Below, piece after piece: positions 10,231 through 18,426 of a DNA stretch of 64,000 nucleotides (its first letter is position 1; each line of letters opens with the position of its first letter). Source of the DNA: Methyloversatilis thermotolerans (GTDB lineage: Bacteria; Pseudomonadota; Gammaproteobacteria; Burkholderiales; Rhodocyclaceae); contig NZ_KB889967.1 of the NCBI RefSeq assembly GCF_000372885.1, forward strand, positions 2,352,655-2,416,654. Reading direction: 5' to 3'. Below the pieces are notes generated by a model, which ran no database searches, was not told the DNA's origin, and saw only the letters and a program-made list of their open reading frames with translations. The position numbers and the translations under genes were made by a program.

Positions 10231-10689
10231 ATGGACCTCATACTGTGGCGACATGCCGAAGCGCTGGACACCGTGCCCGATGCCACGCGCAAGCTGTCGG
10301 CGCGCGGCGAGAAGCAGGCGAAACAGATGGCCGCCTGGCTCAAGCCCCGCCTGCCGCGCAATACCCGCATCCTGGTCAGCCCCGCCACCCGTTGCCAGCA
10401 GACCGCGGCCGCCCTGGACCTGGAATTCGAAACTTCGCGCGCCCTGTTCACCGACGCCTCGGTCGCCGATCTGATCGCCGCCACCGACTGGCCGACCGGC
10501 GGCTCGGTGCTGGTGGTGGGACATCAACCGACGCTGGGCCGGGTAGCGGCTTTGCTGCTTTCCGGACAGGAGACCGACTGGTCGGTCAAGAAAGGTTCCG
10601 TCTGGTGGCTGTCGAACCGGGTACGGGAGGGACAGGCCCAACACATACTCCGCGCCTGTCTCGCGCCCGACTTGCTGGACGCGGACTGA
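10231..10689 (+). CDS. sixA: Phosphohistidine phosphatase SixA-like
   Basis: This 152-residue histidine-phosphatase-superfamily protein has the catalytic His in LILWRHAEA (residue 8), a conserved Arg in LVSPATRCQQTA and a second His in VLVVGHQPTLG. SixA removes phosphate from phosphohistidine, for example on phosphotransferase-system or histidine-containing phosphotransfer proteins. Its place next to a CYTH-CHAD protein suggests a role in phosphate or phospho-compound turnover; that link is inferred. Confidence 0.88.
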   Translation: MDLILWRHAEALDTVPDATRKLSARGEKQAKQMAAWLKPRLPRNTRILVSPATRCQQTAAALDLEFETSRALFTDASVADLIAATDWPTGGSVLVVGHQPTLGRVAALLLSGQETDWSVKKGSVWWLSNRVREGQAQHILRACLAPDLLDAD

Positions 10690-10692
10690 GCG

Positions 10693-11805
10693 GTGCTGTG
10701 CAAGGCGGTCTATGCAGCGCTCGGCCTTGCGGCCTCACTGCATTCATCATGGGCCTCCGACCAGTGCGATGAACACTTCCGGATCGATGTGGTGCAGTCC
10801 CTGCGCGCGGCTGCGCTGCCGGCTGCACAGGTCGCACTGAAACTGCCCGGCGAACACCCCTTCACCTTCGCCATCGGCGACGCGAGCCCGGGACGACCGC
10901 TTGGCGTCGACGATGCACTGCCACTCGCCAGTCTGAGCAAGATCGTGACCGGTCTGGCCGTACTTGATGCGGTGGCGGACGGACGCTGGACGCTGGACAG
11001 CCGGCTGATCGACATTCTCGGCGTCAATTCGCCACATGTCGGTGCCGGCGTGGAGCGCATCCGCATCGGCGATCTGTTGGGCCACCGGGCCGGCTTCCTG
11101 CGCCTGCCTGGCCCGGACGAAATGCTTCGCCCGCATCCCCGTTGCCCCGGCCGCAGCCAGCAGTTGCTTGCCATCCCCCTGGCACGGCCCCCAGGCAGCG
11201 GCTTCGACTACTCCAACACCGGCTACTGCCTGCTGGGCGAAGCGCTTAGCCACAACGCCTCCGCACCCGTCATCGATGTGCTGGCGGCAACCGTAAGCCG
11301 GCGACTTGGCGAACATTCGAGCTTCGCGCGGTGGCAGCCTTCAGGCGCACTGCGATTGCATGCGAGCCCGGACGACGCCGGCGACAACCCGCGCCTGTTC
11401 CGTTTCAACATCGATGCCTTGCTTGCAGCCGGAGGACTGCAGGCGACGGCAGCCGACATGGCGCGACTGCTGGATACGGGCTTTCCGCCAGAAATGCTGG
11501 GCTCGCTCGATACTTCGGCGCCGGACTGCCCGCGCGGACTCGGGCCGCGACGATGCCACGGCCTCATCTTCCATGTGCTGCTCGACCCGACACGCGGACG
11601 GCGACTGTTCTGGCGAGACGGTTCACTGCCCGGCGTGACGGCGGTGGCGGTCAAGCGGGACGATGGAAAGTGGAGCGCGGTGCTGCTTGCCACCCAGCGC
11701 CGGCAAGACTGGCGACAATTCAACGAACTCTGGTTGGCAACCCTGTCCGCCGCGGCCGAGGCGCATGCGCAATGCAGGGCTTCAGTCAGATCACGCCCGG
11801 AATGA
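10693..11805 (+). CDS. Serine hydrolase of the beta-lactamase/penicillin-binding protein class C family
   Basis: This 370-residue protein, starting at a GTG 3 bases after sixA, has an N-terminal signal-like segment (VYAALGLAASLHSSWA). Family motifs are SxxK as SLSKI (about residue 79), YxN as DYSNTGY and an HRAG loop. It is probably exported and could be a D-alanyl-D-alanine carboxypeptidase, esterase or peptidase-like enzyme. Five or more Cys residues suggest periplasmic disulfides. Its last 20 bases overlap the convergent ICMT-like gene. Confidence 0.82.
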   Translation: MLCKAVYAALGLAASLHSSWASDQCDEHFRIDVVQSLRAAALPAAQVALKLPGEHPFTFAIGDASPGRPLGVDDALPLASLSKIVTGLAVLDAVADGRWTLDSRLIDILGVNSPHVGAGVERIRIGDLLGHRAGFLRLPGPDEMLRPHPRCPGRSQQLLAIPLARPPGSGFDYSNTGYCLLGEALSHNASAPVIDVLAATVSRRLGEHSSFARWQPSGALRLHASPDDAGDNPRLFRFNIDALLAAGGLQATAADMARLLDTGFPPEMLGSLDTSAPDCPRGLGPRRCHGLIFHVLLDPTRGRRLFWRDGSLPGVTAVAVKRDDGKWSAVLLATQRRQDWRQFNELWLATLSAAAEAHAQCRASVRSRPE

Positions 11806-12823
11806 AACGGCAGGGAACCTTCTGCATGTACTGGCGATAACCATTGTCGCTCATGAGCAGATGCCGTTCCTCGGTCAGCGCGCGCGCCGCATAGATGGCC
11901 GTCCAGCCGCACAAGGACAGCAGTATCGCGATCACCTCGAAGGCCGAGCGTCCGCAAGCCGTCCACAAGGCCGGCATGGCTCCCAGCCACCACGCCAGAT
12001 TCTTGAATGTGTACGCGGGGTGACGCATCCAGCGATACACGCCATGGGTGACGATGCCTCGATTGGTCAGGTTGGACGCCTTGAAGCCCAGATTGACACT
12101 GGCGGCGCTGTAGATGGAAAAGGACAGCAGCACCGCGATGTTGATCGCGAACTGCAGGTAAGCGTCACCGACGACCGGTGTGTCGCTACTGTACCAACCG
12201 ATGAATGCCTTCAACCCCTGATTGAAGGGCGGGTAGCAGATAATGCAGATCAGCCAGCCCGACAACGTCGGATCAACCGAGACGAAGCCATTCTTCAGCC
12301 TTGGATGATCAATCAGATACCCGAGGGTAAAGCACAGCACATCGGCGAAGATCACCAGATGGATCAGCGGCGCATGGATGTGCTGGTTATACAGATCGAT
12401 CCAGCTCAGGTTCTCACGCACATGGGGAAACAGGGTCATATCCGAAAACCCTGCGAGATGCTGCAGCAACCAACTTACCATCAAGGGGGCAAAGAAGAAT
12501 TTCAAAAGCAGAATACGAAATGCGAGGGGCTCTTCGGCAGTTGGCGAGCGCCCGAAGAAAGTGAATCTCCAGGCAAGCTGCAAAACGATCAGCGCCTTGG
12601 ATTCGACTTTTGTCTGAGCGTAGTAGAACGGCAGTAGCGCAGCATAAACAAGCACGATCCAGATATAGGCATTGAAAACTGAGCCCACCAGAGCGCCATG
12701 ACTTCCGAACTCGAGCATGCGGTTCAATGCCGCTGAGTGCCACGGGCTGATCTGTGTGTAGAACGTCAGACCGAGCCCGAGAAACAACAGCGTGGCAAGG
12801 TAGCTGCGGATAATGACTTGCAT
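11786..12823 (-). CDS. ICMT/phospholipid-methyltransferase-like integral membrane protein
   Basis: This 345-residue protein has about seven hydrophobic segments. The C-terminal part has the membrane methyltransferase pattern: GIVTHGVYRWMRHPAY, two hydrophobic helices, LTEERHLL and GYRQYMQKVPCRFIPG. This is the ICMT/PEMT arrangement, in which RHPxY and the EE/RY region bind S-adenosylmethionine. The substrate is unknown. The gene lies directly downstream of the pilin gene. Its ATG sits 3 bases after the T-tract of the pilin terminator with no Shine-Dalgarno sequence, so its expression is puzzling. Base composition is visibly AT-richer than the surroundings. Confidence 0.75.
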   Translation of the reverse strand: MQVIIRSYLATLLFLGLGLTFYTQISPWHSAALNRMLEFGSHGALVGSVFNAYIWIVLVYAALLPFYYAQTKVESKALIVLQLAWRFTFFGRSPTAEEPLAFRILLLKFFFAPLMVSWLLQHLAGFSDMTLFPHVRENLSWIDLYNQHIHAPLIHLVIFADVLCFTLGYLIDHPRLKNGFVSVDPTLSGWLICIICYPPFNQGLKAFIGWYSSDTPVVGDAYLQFAINIAVLLSFSIYSAASVNLGFKASNLTNRGIVTHGVYRWMRHPAYTFKNLAWWLGAMPALWTACGRSAFEVIAILLSLCGWTAIYAARALTEERHLLMSDNGYRQYMQKVPCRFIPGVI

Positions 12824-12826
12824 GGC

Positions 12827-12853
12827 AAAAAAAGAGGCCCTTTCGGGCCTCTT
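12827..12853 (-). terminator. Rho-independent terminator of the pilin gene
   Basis: On the reverse strand, a GC-rich hairpin with arms AGAGGCCC and GGGCCTCT and a 4-base loop is followed by seven T residues. It lies 18 bases past the pilin stop codon and ends immediately before the start of the ICMT-like gene. Confidence 0.88.
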
Positions 12854-12871
12854 CCTAATACGCGCCTCGGA

Positions 12872-13384
<513 letters not shown>

Positions 13385-13435
13385 CTGTCTCTCCTTCGTT
13401 GACGGGAATGGCGCTGGGGCGCACGGGTCATTACG

Positions 13436-13451
13436 TGCAAGGCGGATGCCA
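13436..13451 (-). promoter_or_regulatory. Sigma-54 promoter of the pilin gene
   Basis: Read on the reverse strand the sequence is TGGCATCCGCCTTGCA. It matches the -24/-12 consensus TGGCAC-N5-TTGC with the GG and GC doublets correctly spaced. Predicted transcription start is near 13425, giving a leader of about 41 bases before the pilin ATG. Type IV pilin genes are commonly driven by sigma-54 and PilR. Confidence 0.8.
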
Positions 13452-13503
13452 GCTTTAGCAGTTTTTTACAGTTGTCTGATGCACAAGGGTTTTCCGGCAC
13501 GGG

Positions 13504-13518
13504 CGTGAAATATTCACG
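13504..13518. promoter_or_regulatory. Perfect 15-bp dyad upstream of the pilin promoter
   Basis: CGTGAAATATTCACG is a perfect palindrome with 6-bp arms around ATA. It lies about 85 bases upstream of the predicted pilin transcription start, a distance typical of sigma-54 activator sites. The cognate regulator is unknown; PilR is one candidate. Confidence 0.45.
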
Positions 13519-13558
13519 GTCGGCAAGCCCGATGGAGCTGCCGTGCGACGGCAGCTTG

Positions 13559-13573
13559 TGACAAAAATTGTCA
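13559..13573. promoter_or_regulatory. Perfect dyad at the end of the HD-GYP gene, upstream of the pilin
   Basis: TGACAAAAATTGTCA has 6-bp arms around AAA and overlaps the stop codon of the HD-GYP gene. It is about 140 bases upstream of the pilin transcription start. Similar TGACAAA half-sites recur at the start of the MSHA-like operon near 53571. It could be an operator or the stem of a weak hairpin. Confidence 0.35.
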
Positions 13574-15205
13574 GTTGGCGGGGGTCGGCGCGGGGTTGTA
13601 GCCGGGGATGGCGTCGAGGTCGACCGCGTCTATCTGCTCAGGGTCGAGGAACAGTTCGGCGTAGCGCAGATAGACCTGCTTGCGCACGAACACGTCGAAC
13701 AGGTCGGGATCGATATGGCCGTTGAGGCGGAACTTGCCGAGGATGTGCAGCGCCTCGGACAGTTTCATCGGCTTCTTGTACGGCCTGTCCTTGGCGGTGA
13801 GCGCCTCGAAGATGTCGGCGATGCCCATGACGCGCGCCTGCACGCTCATTTCCTCGCGGGTCAGGCCGCGCGGATAGCCCTTGCCATCCATGCGTTCGTG
13901 ATGACCGCCGGCGTATTCCGGCACATTGGTCAGGTGACGCGGCCAGGGCAGCGCTTCAAGCATGCGTATCGTCGATACGATGTGGTAATTGATGATTTCG
14001 CGTTCGGCAGCGGTCAGCGTGCCGGCGCGTATCGTGAGGTTGTCCACCTCGTCGGCGCTCAGACAGGGCTGGGTCCGGCCGCTGCTGTCGGTCCATGACC
14101 AGCGCGCGGCGATGGCCTGAACGCGGGCCACATCGCCATCGCTCATGCGTTCGGACCCGATATTGGCCTGGCGCAGGAAGAGCCGGTCGGCATCCAGCGC
14201 CTGCATGCGCGCGGCAGCCGCGGATTCGAAGTCGGCGCGCCGGCCGGGCTCGGCGGCACAGGCGCGCAGCGTGTCGATCTCGATGTCGCGCCGTATCAGG
14301 CCGAAACGGGTGTCTATCAGTTCGATGCGATCGAATATGGTCTGCAGCTTGGTCGCCTTGTCGACCACATGGACCGGCGTGGTCACCTTGCCGCAGTCGT
14401 GCAGCAGGCCGGCGATCTTCAGTTCGTAGCGATCGGCGTCGCTCATCGTGAAATCGGCCAGCGGACCGTCGCGCGTGTCATTCACCGCCTCGGCCAGCAT
14501 CATGGTGAGCGTGGGCACACGCTGGCAATGGCCGCCGGTATAGGGCGACTTTTCGTCGATGGCGTTGTTGATGAGGGTGATGAAGGATTCGAACAGTTGT
14601 TCGAGCTGGCTCACCAGATGTCGGTTGGTGAGTGCGATCGCCGCCTGCGAGGCCAGCGATTCGGCCAGCTTGCGATCGGAACCGGAAAACACGCCAACCT
14701 CGCCGGTCACCGGATGCAGCGCATTGATGAGCTGCAGCACGCCGATCACCGCGCCTTCGTGATTCATCATCGGCACGGTCAGGAAGCTGGTGGAGCGATA
14801 ACCGGTGCGCGCATCGAAGTCGCGCGTGCCGGAAAAGTCGAAGCCTTCGGCCGCGTAGGCATCGGCGATGTTCACGGTACAGCGGTTCAGCGCGCTGTAG
14901 GCCGCCACCATGGACAGATTGGGCGTGCCGTCATCGCGATGCAGCGGCAGCGGTGCAAAGGGTATCGGGCGGCCGCTGCTGCCGCCCATCGCGATGCCCA
15001 GCGAATCGGTGCGCATGATTTCGAAGCGCAGATGTCCGCCCGCTTCGTCTGTGCGGTAAAGCGTGCCGCCATCGGCATGGGTGATGGCCTTGGCCGCCAG
15101 CAGTATCTTTTCGAGCAGGGCTTCGATATTGCGCTCGTTCGACAGTGCCGCGCCGATCTCGTTGAGATCCTCAAGCCGCCGCAACAGATCGTCGAGCTTG
15201 TCCAT
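13571..15205 (-). CDS. GAF and HD-GYP domain protein, putative cyclic-di-GMP phosphodiesterase
   Basis: This 544-residue cytoplasmic protein has a GAF sensor domain (about residues 1-200) followed by an HD-GYP hydrolase domain. The metal-binding HD is in LLHDCGKVTTP (about 268) and the signature in HHERMDGKGYPRGL (about 432-445). HD-GYP proteins hydrolyse c-di-GMP. Between the HD motif and LTAAEREIINYH there are roughly 100 more residues than in a compact HD-GYP domain. The start is the ATG before DKLDDLLRRLEDL. The gene sits between the pilin promoter and the GAF-ATPase gene, 8 bases from the latter, so probably in one operon with it. Confidence 0.87.
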   Translation of the reverse strand: MDKLDDLLRRLEDLNEIGAALSNERNIEALLEKILLAAKAITHADGGTLYRTDEAGGHLRFEIMRTDSLGIAMGGSSGRPIPFAPLPLHRDDGTPNLSMVAAYSALNRCTVNIADAYAAEGFDFSGTRDFDARTGYRSTSFLTVPMMNHEGAVIGVLQLINALHPVTGEVGVFSGSDRKLAESLASQAAIALTNRHLVSQLEQLFESFITLINNAIDEKSPYTGGHCQRVPTLTMMLAEAVNDTRDGPLADFTMSDADRYELKIAGLLHDCGKVTTPVHVVDKATKLQTIFDRIELIDTRFGLIRRDIEIDTLRACAAEPGRRADFESAAAARMQALDADRLFLRQANIGSERMSDGDVARVQAIAARWSWTDSSGRTQPCLSADEVDNLTIRAGTLTAAEREIINYHIVSTIRMLEALPWPRHLTNVPEYAGGHHERMDGKGYPRGLTREEMSVQARVMGIADIFEALTAKDRPYKKPMKLSEALHILGKFRLNGHIDPDLFDVFVRKQVYLRYAELFLDPEQIDAVDLDAIPGYNPAPTPAN

Positions 15206-15213
15206 CGCGGCGC

Positions 15214-17592
15214 CTACTTGATGCAGACCGAACGGACCTGCTTCATGTCGGTGAGCCCCGACAGCACCTTTTCCATGCCATCCATCTTCAGCGTGCGCAT
15301 GCCTTCTTCCAGCGCGGTGGCCAGCATGGTCGCCACACGCTCGCGCTCCTGGATGTTCTTCTTGATGCGGTCGGTGCCTATCATCAGTTCGTGCAGGCCG
15401 AGCCGGCCGCGGTAGCCGGTATTGCCGCATTCGGCGCAGCCCTGGGCGCGATACAGCGTGAAGCGCCCCTTGTCGTCGGCGTAGGCCTTGATCCAGGCCT
15501 TCAGGATGCGGTCCTTGGCGGCTTCGGCATCGATCTTGAATTCGCTGGTATTGCCCAGTTCCTCGCTGTATTCGTCGAGGAAGTGCTTCATTTCCGCCGC
15601 GTCCGGGTGATAGGGCTGCTTGCAACTCGGGCACAGCCGCTTGGCGAGGCGCTGCGCCAGTATGCCGAGCAGCGCGTCGGCAAAGTTGAACGGGTCCATG
15701 CCCATGTCGAGCAGGCGGACGATGGATTCGGGCGCGCTGTTGGTGTGCAGCGTGGAGAACACCAGGTGACCGGTCAGCGAGGCCTCGATGCCTATGGCCA
15801 CCGTTTCCTTGTCGCGCATTTCACCGACCATGATCACATCCGGGTCGGCGCGCAGGAAGGCGCGCATGATGGCGGCGAAATCCAGGCCCGCCTTCTTGTT
15901 GATCTGCACCTGGCGCAGACCCTTCTGCGTGATTTCCACCGGGTCCTCGGCGGTCCAGATCTTGGTTTCCGGCGTATTGATATGGCTCAGTATGGAATGC
16001 AGCGTGGTGGTCTTGCCGGAGCCGGTCGGGCCGCACACGAAGAACAGGCCGTAGGGCTTGCTCACCGCATTCTTCAGACGCTCGAGGTTGTGCGGCAGCA
16101 CGCCCAGCTTGTCCATCGGTATCGGTTCGCCGGCCGCGAGTATGCGCATCACCACGTCTTCGACACCGCCGGCCGACGGGATGGTGGCCACCCGCAGCTC
16201 GATGTCCAGCGGGCCGAACTTGCGGAACTTGATCTTGCCGTCCTGCGGCTTGCGACGCTCGGAAATGTCGAGATCGCACATGATCTTGAGCCGGGTGACC
16301 AGCGCGCTGCGATAGCTGGCCGGCACTTCGATATAGGGGTGCAGCGAACCGTCCTTGCGGAAGCGCACCTGGGTCTTGTCCTTGCCCGGGCGCGGTTCGA
16401 TGTGGATGTCGGACGCGCCCTGCTGGTAGGCATCGACGATGATCTTGTTCACCAGCCGCACCAGTTCGTTGTCGGCCGCCGCGCTGACATCGTCACCGCC
16501 GGCATCGAGCGCATCGTCCTCCTGCCCGGCCATGTCGGACAGCAGGTCGCCGACCGTGGTGTCGTCCATCGCGGTGCCGCCATAGAACTGATCCAGCGTC
16601 TGCACGAATTCGCGCGTCGTGGTGACGCGGAAATTGAGCTTTGCCTTCGGGAAGATGTTGTTCACGACACGCGAACTGCGCACCTTCTCCGGGTCAAGCG
16701 CGACGATGCCTATGCCTTCCGACGTTTCCTCGACCGGCACCCACTGCTGTTCCTCGAGGTATTCGCGCTTCAGGTTCTTGATCAGATCGAACGGCTTTAC
16801 CCGTTCGCTCTTGAAGGTTTCGTAGGCCACGCCGAAGAATTTGGCGAGCGAAGCGCCTATGGCCGGCAGCTTGACCTGGAAGTCGCGCACCAGCACGTCC
16901 TCGATGTCTATGCCCTTGCGCCGCGCGGCGCGCGACGCGAGATCGAATTCCTGCGCCGACATGACACCATCGACCACCAGGTAGTCGTACTTCGACTTCA
17001 CCACGTGGGCCGGCTTGCTGCGCTGCTGGAACGCCACCGCCAGCGTATGGGCCATGCTCAGCAGGCCTTCCTCGGCCAGTGGCGAGAAGGGCTGGCCGGC
17101 CTTGTTGTTGATCAGTTGCACCACGCCGAGCAGATCCTTCTTGTCCGGATCGACGATGGGCGCCACCAGCATCTGCTGGGTGCGATAGCCGGTCTTCCTG
17201 TCCACGCCATCGAGGAACTTCAGGCTGGGAGAGTGGCTGTGCAGCTCGGCTTCGTCGTAGACGTCGCGGATGTTCAGCAGCTTGCGGCTCATCGCGACGA
17301 AACCGGCGATGGACTGCTCGGTCAGCGGCAGGCGCAGGTCCTTGAAGGAATTGAGGCCGGTCTTCACCTTGGACACGATGGTCGAGCGATCGTCGCCGAG
17401 CACATAGATGGTGAGGCGGTCGGCATTGAACAGCGCAGAAATGTCCTGCGACAGCTCAAGCATGATTTCGTCGATATTGGTCGTGGCGTGGATACGCGTC
17501 GTCACGCCCTGCAGGTTCTTGAAGAACGCAAGACGGCTGGACACGTCGCTCATCGTGGCCAGATCGCTGGCGGGAGGTACCACTGCACTCAT
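15214..17592 (-). CDS. GAF-domain GspE/PilB-type secretion or pilus ATPase
   Basis: This 792-residue protein has a GAF domain at about residues 20-190, a T2SS-E N-terminal-like domain at about 210-345 and a GspE-type hexameric motor from about 395. The motor has Walker A GPTGSGKTTT (about 520), an Asp box in WTAEDPVE, Walker B in DPDVIMVGEMRD (about 580) and the zinc tetracysteine CPSC (about 650) with CAEC (about 719). Such ATPases power pilus or pseudopilus assembly. Fusion to a GAF sensor is unusual, since ordinary PilB or GspE lacks it. The ATG at 17592 was chosen because upstream residues do not resemble protein. Confidence 0.88.
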   Translation of the reverse strand: MSAVVPPASDLATMSDVSSRLAFFKNLQGVTTRIHATTNIDEIMLELSQDISALFNADRLTIYVLGDDRSTIVSKVKTGLNSFKDLRLPLTEQSIAGFVAMSRKLLNIRDVYDEAELHSHSPSLKFLDGVDRKTGYRTQQMLVAPIVDPDKKDLLGVVQLINNKAGQPFSPLAEEGLLSMAHTLAVAFQQRSKPAHVVKSKYDYLVVDGVMSAQEFDLASRAARRKGIDIEDVLVRDFQVKLPAIGASLAKFFGVAYETFKSERVKPFDLIKNLKREYLEEQQWVPVEETSEGIGIVALDPEKVRSSRVVNNIFPKAKLNFRVTTTREFVQTLDQFYGGTAMDDTTVGDLLSDMAGQEDDALDAGGDDVSAAADNELVRLVNKIIVDAYQQGASDIHIEPRPGKDKTQVRFRKDGSLHPYIEVPASYRSALVTRLKIMCDLDISERRKPQDGKIKFRKFGPLDIELRVATIPSAGGVEDVVMRILAAGEPIPMDKLGVLPHNLERLKNAVSKPYGLFFVCGPTGSGKTTTLHSILSHINTPETKIWTAEDPVEITQKGLRQVQINKKAGLDFAAIMRAFLRADPDVIMVGEMRDKETVAIGIEASLTGHLVFSTLHTNSAPESIVRLLDMGMDPFNFADALLGILAQRLAKRLCPSCKQPYHPDAAEMKHFLDEYSEELGNTSEFKIDAEAAKDRILKAWIKAYADDKGRFTLYRAQGCAECGNTGYRGRLGLHELMIGTDRIKKNIQERERVATMLATALEEGMRTLKMDGMEKVLSGLTDMKQVRSVCIK

Positions 17593-17642
17593 CGCATCAC
17601 CTTCCCTTCCGATCACGACAGGCTGCACGGCGCAGGCTGCGG

Positions 17643-18410
17643 TCAGAAGTCGAAAACATGATTGTTGCGCAACATGCGCGGCATGTGTTCGCCGAGCGTG
17701 TCCATCACCTCGCGCATGGTCATGTCCATCTGGCTGGGCTTGAGATGGGTGATGTGGATCTGCGCCGGATGCCGGAGCTTGGTCAGTTCCTTCGCCAGCA
17801 GTTCCGGGCACAGATGGCGCGACATCACGGCAAGCTGCCGGTCGCGGTCGGGAAAGGCGGTTTCGATGATCAGATGGCGCAGATCGGGCAAGGCATTGAC
17901 GGCGGCCCAGAATTCATCGCACGCCGTGGTATCGCCGGAAAACGCCAGCGTGCCGCCCGGGCCGCGCACCGCGTAACCGACCGCAGGCACGGTGTGCAGG
18001 GCCGGCAGCACGCGAATGGCGCGGCTGCCCATGTCGATCTCGTCCCCCACCTTCAGTTCGCGAAAACACATGAAGGGCTTGTCGACCGACGGGATTTCGG
18101 TGAAATCGGGCCAGATCGACCAGTTGAAGATGTGCCGGCGCAGCACTTCCAGCGTCGCCGCGGTGGTCCATACGGTCAGAGGACGCTCGCGCAGGTCGCC
18201 CACGGTATCGATCATGAGCGGCAGGCAGGCGATGTGATCGAGATGGCTGTGCGTCACGAACACATGGTCGATCCGGGCGAGCTCGGCCAGAGCAAGGTCG
18301 CCGACGCCGGTGCCGGCATCGATCAGGATGTCGTCGTCGACGAGCAGCGAGGTTGTGCGCAGATGTGCGCCACCAATACCACCGCTGCAACCGAGCACAC
18401 GTATCCGCAT
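17643..18410 (-). CDS. Metallo-beta-lactamase-fold hydrolase, class II cyclic-nucleotide phosphodiesterase-like
   Basis: This 255-residue protein has the di-zinc motif HSHLDH (His54, His56, Asp58, His59), a third ligand in LHTVPAVGYAV, SGDTT and a C-terminal HITHLKP. Motif spacing fits class II 3',5'-cyclic-nucleotide phosphodiesterases (CpdP/PDE1-like), although RNase Z-like hydrolases share the fold. It is 16 bases downstream of an adenylate cyclase gene on the same strand, which makes cAMP breakdown a reasonable inference. It has no signal peptide, so it is cytoplasmic. Confidence 0.8.
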   Translation of the reverse strand: MRIRVLGCSGGIGGAHLRTTSLLVDDDILIDAGTGVGDLALAELARIDHVFVTHSHLDHIACLPLMIDTVGDLRERPLTVWTTAATLEVLRRHIFNWSIWPDFTEIPSVDKPFMCFRELKVGDEIDMGSRAIRVLPALHTVPAVGYAVRGPGGTLAFSGDTTACDEFWAAVNALPDLRHLIIETAFPDRDRQLAVMSRHLCPELLAKELTKLRHPAQIHITHLKPSQMDMTMREVMDTLGEHMPRMLRNNHVFDF

Positions 18411-18426
18411 CTGCCGTCCGTAATCG

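Noticed and set aside
10693-11805. Acquired beta-lactamase resistance gene
   Set aside because: SxxK and YxN motifs are shared by many class C-like carboxypeptidases and esterases. No mobile element, ampR-like regulator or typical AmpC motif set is present.
13504-13518. CRP/Vfr binding site upstream of the pilin
   Set aside because: CGTGA and TCACG arms are separated by 5 bases, not the 6 needed for the TGTGA-N6-TCACA pattern. It is kept only as an unassigned dyad.
15391-17661. Forward frame of more than 750 codons opposite the GAF-ATPase gene
   Set aside because: It is the antisense shadow of a gene with complete Walker A/B and zinc motifs; the translation is Val/His/Arg/Gln-rich and lacks any recognisable domain.
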